Counted from the first letter of the stretch, positions 1-9,775 are shown. The stretch is DNA of 64,000 nucleotides from Ancylobacter sp. IITR112 (GCF_041415945.1 NZ_JBGCUS010000001.1:310001-374000); one strand, 5' to 3'. Made by a program: numbers and translations. Notes: generated by a model from the sequence alone, not told the origin.

Positions 1-1486
<1,486 letters not shown>

Positions 1487-1503
1487 GGTCGGTCTCCCCC
1501 TCC

Positions 1504-1923
1504 TCAAACCTTGCGCAGCACAATGGCGAGGCAGCCATTGACGACGCGCGGACGGTTCACCTCATAGCGGCCGGGCGGCAAAGCGAGCTGGCGCTCGAAC
1601 CGGCCCTGCGGCAATTCCATGCGGTGGATGGTGGCGTTGTGCAGCTCGGGCGGCAGGATGCGCGCGCCGGCGATGGTGAGCACGCCGTTCTGGATCGAGA
1701 CCGTCATACGGTCGGGATCGACGCCGGGAAGCGCGGCGAGCACCAGCAATTCATGGTCGGTCTCCAGCATGTCGACCGGCGGCTCCCAGCAGGGCGCGCG
1801 GTGGCGCGCCGGCGCCTCGGCACGCGCGGCCGGCTGGAACATCTGCCGGTGCAGCCGATCGGCCCGGTTGAGCATCTCGACCGCGTCCGACCACATCCAC
1901 AGGCGGGGGTCAGTCTTCTTCAT
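1504..1923 (-). CDS. Hsp20/alpha-crystallin family small heat-shock protein
   Basis: Predicted 139-residue ATP-independent holdase chaperone. The alpha-crystallin domain occupies roughly residues 48-139: it opens with PPVDMLETDHELLVLAALPGV, carries a beta-strand block VSIQNGVLTIAG, and ends in the strand pattern PRVVNGCLAIVLRK, close to the family's G-x-L motif. The ATG at 1923 is chosen because CCCCAGGAGAACC lies just upstream; a longer frame to 2229 has no domain content. It is first in a two-gene unit with lon and diverges from the AEC permease gene. The long N-terminal arm (residues 1-45) is His/Arg/Ala-rich and unlike classical IbpA. Confidence 0.88.
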   Translation of the reverse strand: MKKTDPRLWMWSDAVEMLNRADRLHRQMFQPAARAEAPARHRAPCWEPPVDMLETDHELLVLAALPGVDPDRMTVSIQNGVLTIAGARILPPELHNATIHRMELPQGRFERQLALPPGRYEVNRPRVVNGCLAIVLRKV

Positions 1924-1938
1924 GAGGTTCTCCTGGGG

Positions 1939-1968
1939 CGAGCCCTTTTCCCTTTCAGGTAGGGCTCG
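1939..1968 (-). promoter_or_regulatory. Hairpin in the hsp20 leader, possible RNA thermometer
   Basis: CGAGCCC (1939-1945) and GGGCTCG (1962-1968) form a perfect 7-bp stem about 15 bases upstream of the hsp20 start, next to its Shine-Dalgarno. Rhizobial small heat-shock genes often carry ROSE-type thermometers, but I do not see a clear ROSE anti-Shine-Dalgarno motif here, so the functional reading is speculative. Confidence 0.25.
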
Positions 1969-2119
1969 GCCACGGCTCATATAGTGATGCGGATCGGCAA
2001 CACCAGTGAGCGCTCCCGGGACGGCACGGCGATCTCGCAAGCCGCCCGCGTGACGCCCCGGCGGATTTGCGGCATTCCTGACCGTGGTACCGCAACGCGG
2101 TTCCGTGGGGGCGCTGGCG

Positions 2120-3028
2120 ATGTCGGAAATCCTGCTGATCGTGCTGTGTCTCGCCATCGGCGTGCTGCTACGCCTGTCCGGCCGGTTGCCGGAGAGCGCG
2201 ACCAAGGTGCTCGGTGGCTGGGTGATCAATGTCGCGCTGCCGGCGGCGGCGCTTCACAGCGTGCAGGGGGTGAGGCTGCGGCCGGACTGGTGGCTGGCGG
2301 CGGCGACGCCCTGGCTCGGCGTGCTGGTTTCCATCGTGATTCTGGTGCCGCTCTGCCGTGGACTCGGCTGGTCGCGGGAGCGCACCGGCGCCATCCTCCT
2401 GGTGGCCGGCTGGGGCAACACCTCCTTTGTCGGTCTGCCGATGATCGCCGCCTTCGCCGGCAGCCAATGGCTCGGGCTCGGTATCGTCATCGACCTGTTC
2501 GGCACCTATCTCGCCGTCTCGACGCTGGGCATCGCGGTGGCGACGGTGGCGGCCTCCGGCCGCTTTGATCTGGCCGTGGTAGGGCGGCGGATCGCCACCT
2601 TCCCGCCCTTCTATGCCGTGCTGATCGCCTTTGCGACCAACCATCTCGCCCGGCCGGACTGGCTGCAGCACTTGATCGAGATCCTCGCCAACACGCTAAC
2701 TCCGATCGCGCTGGCGGCGGTGGGCTTCGCGCTGCGGCTCGACCGGCTGGCCGGCCGCGCCGGGCCGGTGGCGCTAGGCCTGTGCCACCGGCTCCTGCTC
2801 GCCCCGGCTCTGCTCATCGGCTTCTATCTCGCGCTTGGCCAGGCGGGCGATCCTGTCGCCAAGGTGGCGATGCTGGAAATGGCGATGCCGCCCATGCTGG
2901 GAGCGAGCATCATCGCCCTGGAGCATGAGCTGGAACCGGACCTGGTGGCGTTGCTCATCGGCCTCGGCGTGCCCTTGTCGCTGCTCACGGCCTGGGGCTG
3001 GTGGGCGGTGATCGCACCGCTGAGCTGA
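2120..3028 (+). CDS. AEC (auxin efflux carrier) family transporter
   Basis: Predicted 302-residue inner-membrane permease of the AEC/BART superfamily, whose bacterial members export malonate, malate or other small organic acids. The protein is hydrophobic throughout, with about ten membrane helices. It shows the family pattern of an N-terminal hydrophobic helix (EILLIVLCLAIGVLLR), a conserved GWGNTSFVGLPM segment near residue 100 and a C-terminal MAMPPMLGASI segment. I use the ATG at 2120, preceded by a GGGG stretch; an in-frame GTG at 2084 would add 12 residues. It diverges from hsp20-lon and converges on the metal ATPase gene with only 11 bp between stops. The substrate cannot be read from the sequence. 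Confidence 0.85.
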   Translation: MSEILLIVLCLAIGVLLRLSGRLPESATKVLGGWVINVALPAAALHSVQGVRLRPDWWLAAATPWLGVLVSIVILVPLCRGLGWSRERTGAILLVAGWGNTSFVGLPMIAAFAGSQWLGLGIVIDLFGTYLAVSTLGIAVATVAASGRFDLAVVGRRIATFPPFYAVLIAFATNHLARPDWLQHLIEILANTLTPIALAAVGFALRLDRLAGRAGPVALGLCHRLLLAPALLIGFYLALGQAGDPVAKVAMLEMAMPPMLGASIIALEHELEPDLVALLIGLGVPLSLLTAWGWWAVIAPLS

Positions 3029-3039
3029 TCGGCGGTGGC

Positions 3040-4944
3040 TCAGCCCTGCGCCGCGCCGCGCGGCGCCCGCAGGGCGCGCAGCGCATTGAGGATCACCGCC
3101 ACGTCGATGGCTTCCTGCAGCAGCGCGCCTTCCACCGGCGCCAGCAGGCCGAAGGCGGCGGCGATCATGCCGAGCGTGGACAGGCCGATGCCGGCGACCA
3201 CGCTTTGCCGCGCGATGGCGCGGGCGCGGCGGGCGATGCGCATGGCGTCGATCAGCCGGTCCAGCCGGTCGACCAGAATGACGATGCCGGCGGCTTCCGA
3301 GGAGGCGCCGCCGGTGGCGCCGTTGGCCCCCATGGCGACGCCGATGTCGGCGGCCGCCAGGGCGGGCGCATCGTTCACCCCGTCGCCGATCATCATGACC
3401 GGACCGTGCGGCCGCTCGGCGATGACGGCGGCAGCCTTGTCCTGCGGCGTCATCTGGCTGAGCACCGCATCGAAGCCAAGGCCGGCGGCGATGGCTTCGG
3501 CGCGTGCCGTCTCGTCGCCGGTGGCGAGGATGAGACGGGTAACGCCCAAGTCGCGCAGAGCGCCGAGCACGGCCTGCGCCTCCTCGCGCACCGCATCGGC
3601 CAGCAGCAGCGCGCCGGCCAGTTCGCCGTCCAGCGCTACGGCGACCACCACCGTGCCCGGGCGGGACGCCCAGCGGGCGCGCTCGCTGACGATCGCCGGG
3701 TCCATCGCCTGTGGAGGCAGCCGCGCCGTGACGAAATCCCAGCCGCCCACCGCCACATCGTGTCCCGCCACGCGGCCGGTGAGCCCGGCGCCGGGCGCTT
3801 CGGCGATGCCGCTCGGCGAGGGTAGGGCGAGGCCGCGTGCTTCTGCCGCCTCCACCAGCGCCCCGGCCACCACATGGGCGGAGGCCTGGTCGAGCGCGGC
3901 CGCATGTCGCAGTACCTCCTCCGGCGCCAGCCCCGTGCGCGCGGCGATGGCGACGATGCGCGGCCGGCCGCCGGTGAGCGTGCCGGTCTTGTCGATCAGC
4001 ACGGTGCGCAGCTCGGCCAGCCGCTCCAGCGCGCCGCCATCCTTCACCAGCACCCCGCGCGCGGCGCAGCGGGAAATGCCGGAAATGATAGCTACCGGCA
4101 CGGCGAGAATAAGCGGGCAGGGCGTGGCGATGACCAGCACCGCCAGCAGCCGCACGGGATCGCCGCTGAACGCCCAGGCCGCGCCCGCAATAACCAGCGT
4201 CAGCGCCAGGAAGCCCAGCGCGTAACGGTCGGCGAGGCGGACCATCGGCGCCCTGGACTGCTGCGCGGCCTCCACCAGCCGGACGATGCCGGCATAGGTG
4301 CTGTCGGCGGCGGCGTGAACGGCGCGAAGATCGAAGGCGTCCCCGGCATTGGTCGAGCCGCTCATGATGGCTTCGCCCTGTCGCCGGTGCACCGGCAGCG
4401 GCTCGCCGGTCAGGGCTGACTGGTCGAGAATCGCCTGGGCGCTCTCCACCGTGCCGTCCACCGGCACCACCTCGCCCCGCCGCACCAGCACACGGTCGCC
4501 GGGACGCAGCGCGTCGAGGGGCACGTCGGTCAGCCCGCCACCTTCATAGCGCGCGGCCGTGCGCGGCAGGCGGGCGAGCAGGGCGGTCATTTCCCGCGCC
4601 GCGCGGCGCTGGGCATAGGCTTCCAGCGCCTCGCCGCCGGTGAACATCAGCGCGACGATGGCGCCGGCCAGGGTCTCGCCAAACGCCAGCGCCGTGCCCA
4701 TTGCAAGCGCGGCGATCAGGTCGAGCCCGAATTCCCCGCGCCGCAGGCTGGCCAGTATGTGGAAGACCAGCAGCGCCAGCACCAGCGCCGTCGCCCCCGC
4801 CCAGATGCGTTGCGCGAGAAGGTCCTGCCCGACGGCCCAGGCAAGGCCGCCCGCCGCCAGCGCGGCCAGCAGGCCCGGCAGCAGCAGCCACCGCAGGGGC
4901 GACAGGAGACGCGATGCAAGGCCGGCGACAGCGGGGGCGGGCAA
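3040..4944 (-). CDS. P1B-type heavy-metal-translocating ATPase with TPCP motif
   Basis: Predicted 634-residue metal-transporting P-type ATPase. Visible are the actuator-domain TGEPLP, the transport-helix motif ATPCPLILAVP (Cys near residue 276), the phosphorylation site DKTGTLTG (Asp near 318) and the hinge GDGVNDAPAL near 519. There is no N-terminal HMA metal-binding domain. The usual CPC/CPH/SPC motif is replaced by TPCP. In P1B classification that motif marks the P1B-5 group, typified by Nia of Sinorhizobium meliloti (Ni/Fe export), although Nia's C-terminal hemerythrin domain is absent here. The TTG start at 4944 is supported by GAGGTGAT seven bases upstream; the ATG at 4949 is out of frame. 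The metal is inferred, not shown. Confidence 0.9.
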   Translation of the reverse strand: MPAPAVAGLASRLLSPLRWLLLPGLLAALAAGGLAWAVGQDLLAQRIWAGATALVLALLVFHILASLRRGEFGLDLIAALAMGTALAFGETLAGAIVALMFTGGEALEAYAQRRAAREMTALLARLPRTAARYEGGGLTDVPLDALRPGDRVLVRRGEVVPVDGTVESAQAILDQSALTGEPLPVHRRQGEAIMSGSTNAGDAFDLRAVHAAADSTYAGIVRLVEAAQQSRAPMVRLADRYALGFLALTLVIAGAAWAFSGDPVRLLAVLVIATPCPLILAVPVAIISGISRCAARGVLVKDGGALERLAELRTVLIDKTGTLTGGRPRIVAIAARTGLAPEEVLRHAAALDQASAHVVAGALVEAAEARGLALPSPSGIAEAPGAGLTGRVAGHDVAVGGWDFVTARLPPQAMDPAIVSERARWASRPGTVVVAVALDGELAGALLLADAVREEAQAVLGALRDLGVTRLILATGDETARAEAIAAGLGFDAVLSQMTPQDKAAAVIAERPHGPVMMIGDGVNDAPALAAADIGVAMGANGATGGASSEAAGIVILVDRLDRLIDAMRIARRARAIARQSVVAGIGLSTLGMIAAAFGLLAPVEGALLQEAIDVAVILNALRALRAPRGAAQG

Positions 4945-5281
4945 GACATCACCTCAGGGTTCGGCGAGGGGCGCCCCTTGCCGCTCCAATCTATAGTCGT
5001 TCTAAACGAGGAGAAGGCCATCGGCCAAGCCATTGCTGGCGCGGCGCTGAACGTCTGCTGCACGCTTGCCCGGGGCGTTCCGGATGCGGCGTGCATCGGT
5101 GCCATGGCCGGGTTGTCGTCACGTCATTAATGAAATATTACCTAAACTTGGCTAGGAACCATTTGGCTTGGGGGCCATCGGCGAGCCAGGGCTTGGGCGC
5201 CGGTGCTGTGTGCAACCGAAGGCTGACACCGGGCGTGCGCAATCTGCGGGTCGTGCACGAACGTCGGTCGTCTGTATAGAG
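4945..5281. other. Intergenic region between divergent genes
   Basis: This 337-bp stretch separates the metal ATPase (minus) from the L,D-transpeptidase (plus) and should hold both promoters. AT-rich islands stand out from the GC-rich surroundings: ATCTATAGTCGTTCTAAA at 4989-5006, and around the 10-bp palindrome TCATTAATGA at 5124-5133. The first island carries a CTATAG core and TTCTAAA and could be a metal-regulator operator for the ATPase, but its dyad symmetry is poor. No convincing small coding frame is seen; the short open frames here have no domain content. Confidence 0.4.
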
Positions 5282-6289
5282 ATGCCTATGCGGCTAGTTG
5301 GCTCGTTCCTTATCGGCTCGGCGGGATTTGTTGGCGTGGCGGTCGCTGTCGCGTGGATTTCCAACACCGCGATTCCGACCCCGGCCGATGCGGCGCGTGT
5401 CGATCCTCCGCTGCTCGCGGCGACGGTCGCGCCGGAGGTGGACAGCGTGGTGGTGGACGAGCCGTCGCCGCCGCCGACCTACACGGTCGACGACATCCGC
5501 AATTTCCGCGCCGCCGGCGTGTTCGAGCCGCCGCGCGACTGGCTGTTCGATCCCGCGCCGATGGTCGCGCGCCCGGCCGCCGTCGCTGCCGCCCCGGACG
5601 AGGTGGTGCCGCCGATGGAGACGGTGAGTACCGTGCCGCTGCCCATGGCCAACCCGCTCTTTGCCGGCCGGGTGATGTCCGGCGACGAGCCCGAGGACAC
5701 GCTGACCCTCGCTCCGCGCCCGCCGCGCAAGCCGGCGATGGAAACCGAGGTCGCCGCGCTGCCTCCGCCGATGGAGGAAGACGTGGCCCCCGAGCCGGAG
5801 GCGCCCGCCGCCACCGAGGCGCCCAAGGACGAACTGCGCTACCCCACGCGCGAGGACAAGTTCGCCATCTACGACATCCGCGCCAAGAAGCTTTATCTGC
5901 CCAATGGCAAGAAGCTGGAGGCGCATTCCGGCTATGGCGACAAGTTTGACGACCCGCGCTACGTGCATGTGAAGATGGTCGGCCCGACCCCGCCGAACCG
6001 CTACAAGCTGCGCATGCGGGAGGCGCTGTTCCACGGCACCGAGGCGGTGCGGATGACGCCGGTGGGCGACGGCAAGATGTATGGGCGCAACGGCTTCCTG
6101 CTGCACCCCTACCTGCTCGGGCCGCGCGGCGATTCCAATGGCTGCATCTCGCTCGCCGATTACGATGCCTTCCTCGTTTCCTTCAAGAAGGGCGAGATCG
6201 AGGAAGTCGTGGTGGTCGAGGCGATGCCGAAATCCGCCGAACCCGCCAATCCGCTGCTCTCCTGGCTGACCGGCGGCAAGCGGGACTGA
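5282..6289 (+). CDS. DUF2778 (Tlde1-like) L,D-transpeptidase, membrane-anchored
   Basis: Predicted 335-residue envelope protein. Residues 5-28 form one hydrophobic N-terminal anchor. Residues 30-190 are a Pro/Ala/Glu-rich low-complexity arm, and residues 195-320 are the catalytic domain. That domain starts with KFAIYDIRAKKLYLPNGKKL and contains the His...Cys signature HPYLLGPRGDSNGCISL typical of DUF2778/Tlde1 L,D-transpeptidase-like enzymes. The architecture suggests a periplasmic domain held on the inner membrane that acts on peptidoglycan stem peptides. Tlde1 is known as a type VI effector, but no secretion genes or immunity gene are nearby, so housekeeping wall remodelling is more likely. 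The ATG at 5282 places the anchor at the N-terminus; a second ATG lies two codons later. Confidence 0.82.
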   Translation: MPMRLVGSFLIGSAGFVGVAVAVAWISNTAIPTPADAARVDPPLLAATVAPEVDSVVVDEPSPPPTYTVDDIRNFRAAGVFEPPRDWLFDPAPMVARPAAVAAAPDEVVPPMETVSTVPLPMANPLFAGRVMSGDEPEDTLTLAPRPPRKPAMETEVAALPPPMEEDVAPEPEAPAATEAPKDELRYPTREDKFAIYDIRAKKLYLPNGKKLEAHSGYGDKFDDPRYVHVKMVGPTPPNRYKLRMREALFHGTEAVRMTPVGDGKMYGRNGFLLHPYLLGPRGDSNGCISLADYDAFLVSFKKGEIEEVVVVEAMPKSAEPANPLLSWLTGGKRD

Positions 6290-6366
6290 GTGCCGCGCCG
6301 CTCGCGACGGGCTCGGCTGCCGCGCGCGGGCGGCTGCTGCGCGCCGGCCTGCCCTTCATGTCAAAA

Positions 6367-6402
6367 GCCTCCACCGCCGGCGCGTCTCCGGCCCGTGGAG
6401 GC
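6367..6402 (-). terminator. Stem-loop with T-run downstream of the HisD-family gene
   Basis: GCCTCCAC (6367-6374) pairs perfectly with GTGGAGGC (6395-6402), extendable by AA/TT. Read on the minus strand the stem is followed by TTTTGAC, the pattern of an intrinsic terminator for transcripts arriving from the dehydrogenase gene that ends at 6488. Confidence 0.6.
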
Positions 6403-6431
6403 TTCTGTCGTCGTTCCATAAAGCAGACCCG

Positions 6432-6472
6432 GCGCGCCCCCGTCCGACGGGGCTCGGGGGACGGGGGCGCGC
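6432..6472. repeat. 14-bp perfect inverted repeat just after hisD-family stop
   Basis: GCGCGCCCCCGTCC (6432-6445) and GGACGGGGGCGCGC (6459-6472) form a perfect, very GC-rich 14-bp stem with a 13-base loop, starting 15 bases past the stop codon at 6488. It lacks a T-run. It probably acts together with the next hairpin (6367-6402) to terminate or to protect the 3' end. Confidence 0.6.
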
Positions 6473-6487
6473 TGGGCCTGCCGCCGC

Positions 6488-7768
6488 TCAGCCCTGCAGG
6501 CGGAAGGCGGCGGCGCGGCGGTGACCTTCCAGCCCTTCGCTGGCGCTCTGGCGCACGGCGGGCGGGGCGACGGCGGCGACCCCGCGCGCGTCCAGCCACT
6601 GATGGGTGCAGATCTTGACGAAGGAGCCGACCCACAGCCCGCCGGTGTAGCGGCCGGCGCCCATGGTCGGCAGCGTGTGGTTGGTGCCGCAGCATTTGTC
6701 GGAATAAACCACGCTCGCCAGCGTGCCGATGAACAGCGAGCCGTAATTGCGCAGCTTGGCGGCGGTGGCGTGCGGATCGGCGGTATGGACCTGCAGATGC
6801 TCGGCGGCGATATGGTCGGAATAGGCGATCATCGCCTCTTCGCTGTCGCAGACGACGATTTCGCCGAAATCCTCCCACGCCTTGCCAGCGACCGGGGCGG
6901 TGGAGAGGGTTTTGAGCTGCTTCTCCACTTCGACCAGCGTCGCCTCGGCCAGCGCGCGGCTGGTGGTGATGAGGCCGACGCGGGTGCGCACATCATGCTC
7001 GGCCTGCGCCAGAAGGTCGGTGGCGATCATCTCGGCGTCGCCGGTTTCGTCGGCGACGATGAAGATCTCGCTCGGCCCGGCCAACTGGTCGATGCCGACG
7101 GGGCCGAACACCTGCCGCTTGGCCTCGTTGACATAGGCATTGCCGGGGCCGACGACCTTGTCGACGGCGGGAATGGTTTCGGTGCCGAAGGCCATGGCGG
7201 CAATCGCCTGCGCCCCGCCGACGCGGAAGATGCGGTCAGCGCCGGAGAGGTGGCAGCCGGCGATCATGGCGGGGTGGGCGGTCGGCGGCAGGCAGGCGAT
7301 CACCTCGTCGCAGCCCGCCACCTTGGCCGGCACCAGCGTCATGATCGGCGCGGACAGCAGCGGATAGCGCCCGCCCGGCACATAGGCGCCGACGCGCTCG
7401 ATCGGGATCACGCGGTGGCCGAGATGAAGCCCCGGCAGCGCCTCGACTTCCAGCGGCAGGATGGTGGCGAGCTGCGCCTGCGCGAAGGCCCGCACCCGCT
7501 CGATGGCGAATTCGGTGTCGGCGCGGGTCTGCGGGTCGAGGGCGGCCAGCGCGGCCGCGCGCTCTTCCGCGCTCACCTCGATGGCGGTCACGTCGCTCTT
7601 GTCGAACAGCTTGGAATAGTGCCGCACCGCCGCGTCGCCACGGCTGCGCACCGCGTCCAGCACCTCCTTGACGGTAGCGGCGATCTCATTGGTGTCGCGG
7701 CCATCATCCGGGCGCGGCGCCTTGAGCGGGTGAATCTGGTCGGCAAAGGCGGAGCTGAGCGCGGGCAT
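6488..7768 (-). CDS. HisD-family zinc dehydrogenase, probably HpsN-like (not histidine biosynthesis)
   Basis: Predicted 426-residue NAD-dependent alcohol dehydrogenase of the histidinol dehydrogenase family. The metal and catalytic residues of HisD are all present: QAEH near residue 253, the AEHLQV Glu-His pair near 321, the Asp of SDKCCGTNH near 356, and a His in EGLEGHRR near the C-terminus. However, the segment SDKCCGTNHTLPTMGAGRYTGGL resembles the paralogue HpsN, which oxidises 2,3-dihydroxypropane-1-sulfonate, more than biosynthetic HisD. No his genes are nearby. Instead it diverges from an XRE-cupin regulator next to an ABC importer, so a catabolic role on an imported polyol or sulfonate is likely. 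The ATG at 7768 begins MPALSSAFADQ; the frame runs open upstream but has no HisD homology there. Confidence 0.8.
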   Translation of the reverse strand: MPALSSAFADQIHPLKAPRPDDGRDTNEIAATVKEVLDAVRSRGDAAVRHYSKLFDKSDVTAIEVSAEERAAALAALDPQTRADTEFAIERVRAFAQAQLATILPLEVEALPGLHLGHRVIPIERVGAYVPGGRYPLLSAPIMTLVPAKVAGCDEVIACLPPTAHPAMIAGCHLSGADRIFRVGGAQAIAAMAFGTETIPAVDKVVGPGNAYVNEAKRQVFGPVGIDQLAGPSEIFIVADETGDAEMIATDLLAQAEHDVRTRVGLITTSRALAEATLVEVEKQLKTLSTAPVAGKAWEDFGEIVVCDSEEAMIAYSDHIAAEHLQVHTADPHATAAKLRNYGSLFIGTLASVVYSDKCCGTNHTLPTMGAGRYTGGLWVGSFVKICTHQWLDARGVAAVAPPAVRQSASEGLEGHRRAAAFRLQG

Positions 7769-7843
7769 GGCGACTTTCCTGTGTGGGCGCTGCGATGGTG
7801 AGGCCCCCCGGGCATGCCGGCAATTGGCGCGTGCGCGGCTGTC

Positions 7844-7852
7844 TATTATATT
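7844..7852. promoter_or_regulatory. Candidate operator in the hisD-family / regulator divergent region
   Basis: The 9-mer TATTATATT lies in the 123-bp gap between the divergent dehydrogenase and regulator genes. Exactly the same 9-mer recurs at 8473-8481, inside a near-palindrome upstream of the ABC importer. In DNA this GC-rich the coincidence suggests a binding site, presumably for the XRE-cupin protein encoded between the two sites. Confidence 0.4.
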
Positions 7853-7891
7853 CTCCACTGCTGAAGGATTGCGCGCGAGACGAGGCCTGCC

Positions 7892-8440
7892 ATGCCCAAT
7901 ATCGGACCGGGAATTCGCGAATTGCGGCGGCGCCGCAATCTCGGCATCCGCCGCCTCGCCCTGCGATCCGGCGTCTCGCATTCCTCGATCTCGCTGATCG
8001 AGCGCGACCGCATCAGCCCGTCCATCGACACGCTCGCCGCCATATTGGAGGCGCTGGGGACGACGCTGGTGGGCTTCTTTTCCGAACTGCAGCAGATGTC
8101 GTCCTATTCGCCGTTCTATGAGGCGTCCGAACTGCCGGAAGTCGGCAGCGGCGAGGCGATTTCCTACAGGGTGATCGGCATTAATCATCCCAACCGGCAG
8201 ATTCTGGTGCTGCACGAAACCTATGCCGTTGGCGCCGATACCGGGGAGGCGTTTTCCCACACCGCGCAGGAAGCCGGCATGATCATCCGCGGCGCCGTGG
8301 AGGTGACGGTGGAAAACAACTCCAAGGTTCTCCATGTGGGCGACGCCTATTATTTCGACAGCAAACTGCCGCACCGCTTCCGCAATGTGGCGGACGAGCC
8401 GAGCGAGATTGTCAGCGCCATCAACCCGCCCACATACTAG
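7892..8440 (+). CDS. XRE-family regulator with C-terminal cupin domain
   Basis: Predicted 182-residue transcription factor. Residues 5-60 are a helix-turn-helix of the HTH_3 type (GIRELRRRRNLGIRRLALRSG, then a recognition helix around SHSSISLIERD). Residues 105-180 are a small beta-barrel cupin with GMIIRGAVEVTVENNSKVL, GDAYYFDSKLPHRFRN and a final Pro-Pro-Tyr, the layout of PuuR-type regulators that sense a small ligand of a neighbouring catabolic pathway. It diverges from the HisD-family gene and sits 132 bp upstream of the importer operon. It is therefore the obvious local regulator of both, possibly through the shared TATTATATT word. Confidence 0.9.
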   Translation: MPNIGPGIRELRRRRNLGIRRLALRSGVSHSSISLIERDRISPSIDTLAAILEALGTTLVGFFSELQQMSSYSPFYEASELPEVGSGEAISYRVIGINHPNRQILVLHETYAVGADTGEAFSHTAQEAGMIIRGAVEVTVENNSKVLHVGDAYYFDSKLPHRFRNVADEPSEIVSAINPPTY

Positions 8441-8469
8441 GCGCGGTCGCCTCAAAACGCGGCAGAGGC

Positions 8470-8485
8470 GGTTATTATATTAACC
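8470..8485. promoter_or_regulatory. Near-palindromic operator candidate upstream of the ABC importer
   Basis: GGTTATTATATTAACC is symmetric at 14 of 16 positions and contains the TATTATATT word also found at 7844. It is 88 bp upstream of the substrate-binding protein start, where a repressor site is expected. Being AT-rich in GC-rich DNA, it may also overlap the promoter. Confidence 0.5.
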
Positions 8486-8572
8486 GGGCCACCCCGCAGG
8501 GGGCGGGTCATTCTATTAGCCATGCTGGCAGCGTGCTTTGCTGCGGCACCAGCGACAACAGGGGGAACTTCC

Positions 8573-9628
8573 ATGAAGGCCACGTCCACTCTTCTGCGCA
8601 TCGGCGGTGCCGGCCTCGCTCTCGGCCTGATGATGGCCGGCGGCACCGCGTCGGCGCGCGATCTCACGGTCGTCTCCTGGGGCGGCAACTATCAGGACGC
8701 CCAGAAGAAGATCTATTTCGAGCCCTTCTCCAAGAAGATCGGCAAGCCCGTGCTCGACGAGAGCTGGGACGGCGGCATCGGCGTCATCGCCGCCAAGGTG
8801 AAGGCTGGCGTTCCGAACTGGGACGTGGTGCAGGTCGAGACCGAGGAACTCGAACTCGGCTGCGCCGACGGCTTCTACGAGAAGATCGACTGGGCCAAGC
8901 TGGGCGGCAAGGACAAGTTCCTGCCGGCGGCGGTGAGCGACTGCGGCGTCGGTGCCATCGTCTGGTCGACCATGCTCAGCTACGACGCCGATCGGCTGAA
9001 GACCCCGCCGACTTCCTGGGCGGACTTCTGGGACGTGAAGAAGTTCCCCGGCAAGCGCGGCTTCCGCCGTGGACCGAAATACTCGCTCGAATTCGCGCTG
9101 ATGGCCGATGGCGTGAAGCCGGAGGATGTCTACAAGGTTCTCGGCACGCCGGAAGGCGTCGACCGCGCGTTCAAGAAGCTGGACGAGCTCAAGCCGAACA
9201 TCGTGTGGTGGGAAGCCGGCGCGCAGCCGCTCTCCCTGCTCGCCTCGGGCGAGGTGGTGATGTCCACGGCCTATAATGGCCGTCTCGCCGGCATCAACAA
9301 GACCGAAGGCAAGAACTTCCAGGGCGTCTGGCCGGGCAGCATCTACGCCATCGACAGTTGGGTGATCCTCAAGGACAGCCCCAACGCCAAGGAAGCGATG
9401 GACTTCATCGCCTTCGCCAGCGAGCCGGCCAATCAGTCCAAGCTGCCGGAATACATCGCCTACGGCCTGCCCAACAAGGAAGCCGCCGCGATGGTGCCCG
9501 CCGCCCTGCAGAAGGACCTGCCGACCACGCAGGCCAACCTCACCGGCGCGATCGCGCTGGATGGCGCCTTCTGGGTCGACAATGTCGAGGAACTGACCAA
9601 GCGCTTCAACGCCTGGCTGGCGAAGTGA
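8573..9628 (+). CDS. ABC transporter substrate-binding protein, PotD/PotF-like
   Basis: Predicted 351-residue periplasmic binding protein of the spermidine/putrescine class (SBP_bac type). Residues 1-25 are a signal peptide (hydrophobic LLRIGGAGLALGLMMAGG, cleavage near ASA-RD). The mature protein starts with the family strand DLTVVSWGGNYQDAQKK and carries DVVQVETEELE and the hinge region AIDSWVILKDSPN. The ATG at 8573 follows AGGGGGAA. It is the first gene of an importer operon with the ATPase and two permeases. The ligand is unknown; the family also handles opines, betaines and sulfonates, so polyamine is only one option given the HisD-like enzyme next door. Confidence 0.88.
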   Translation: MKATSTLLRIGGAGLALGLMMAGGTASARDLTVVSWGGNYQDAQKKIYFEPFSKKIGKPVLDESWDGGIGVIAAKVKAGVPNWDVVQVETEELELGCADGFYEKIDWAKLGGKDKFLPAAVSDCGVGAIVWSTMLSYDADRLKTPPTSWADFWDVKKFPGKRGFRRGPKYSLEFALMADGVKPEDVYKVLGTPEGVDRAFKKLDELKPNIVWWEAGAQPLSLLASGEVVMSTAYNGRLAGINKTEGKNFQGVWPGSIYAIDSWVILKDSPNAKEAMDFIAFASEPANQSKLPEYIAYGLPNKEAAAMVPAALQKDLPTTQANLTGAIALDGAFWVDNVEELTKRFNAWLAK

Positions 9629-9775
9629 GCGGCTGTTAGCGGCGGGTGAGATAACGCGCTCGCCGCGTGAATGGATGGGCTGGCGCTGTCGGCCCGTCCG
9701 CGCGCTCCCTCGCGATGCACGATCCGCGCGCCCTCCCGCAAGCGGGGTGCGCGTGGGTTGCGTCGACCGCGCGTC

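Noticed and set aside
4989-5006. Iron (Irr/ICE) or MerR-type box upstream of the metal ATPase
   Set aside because: TTCTAAA is present, but the opposite half matches only about 4 of 7 positions, so I do not name a regulator.
6488-7768. Annotation as biosynthetic histidinol dehydrogenase (hisD)
   Set aside because: The family is right, but the CCGTNH region and the regulator/importer context fit a catabolic paralogue better, and no other his gene is present.
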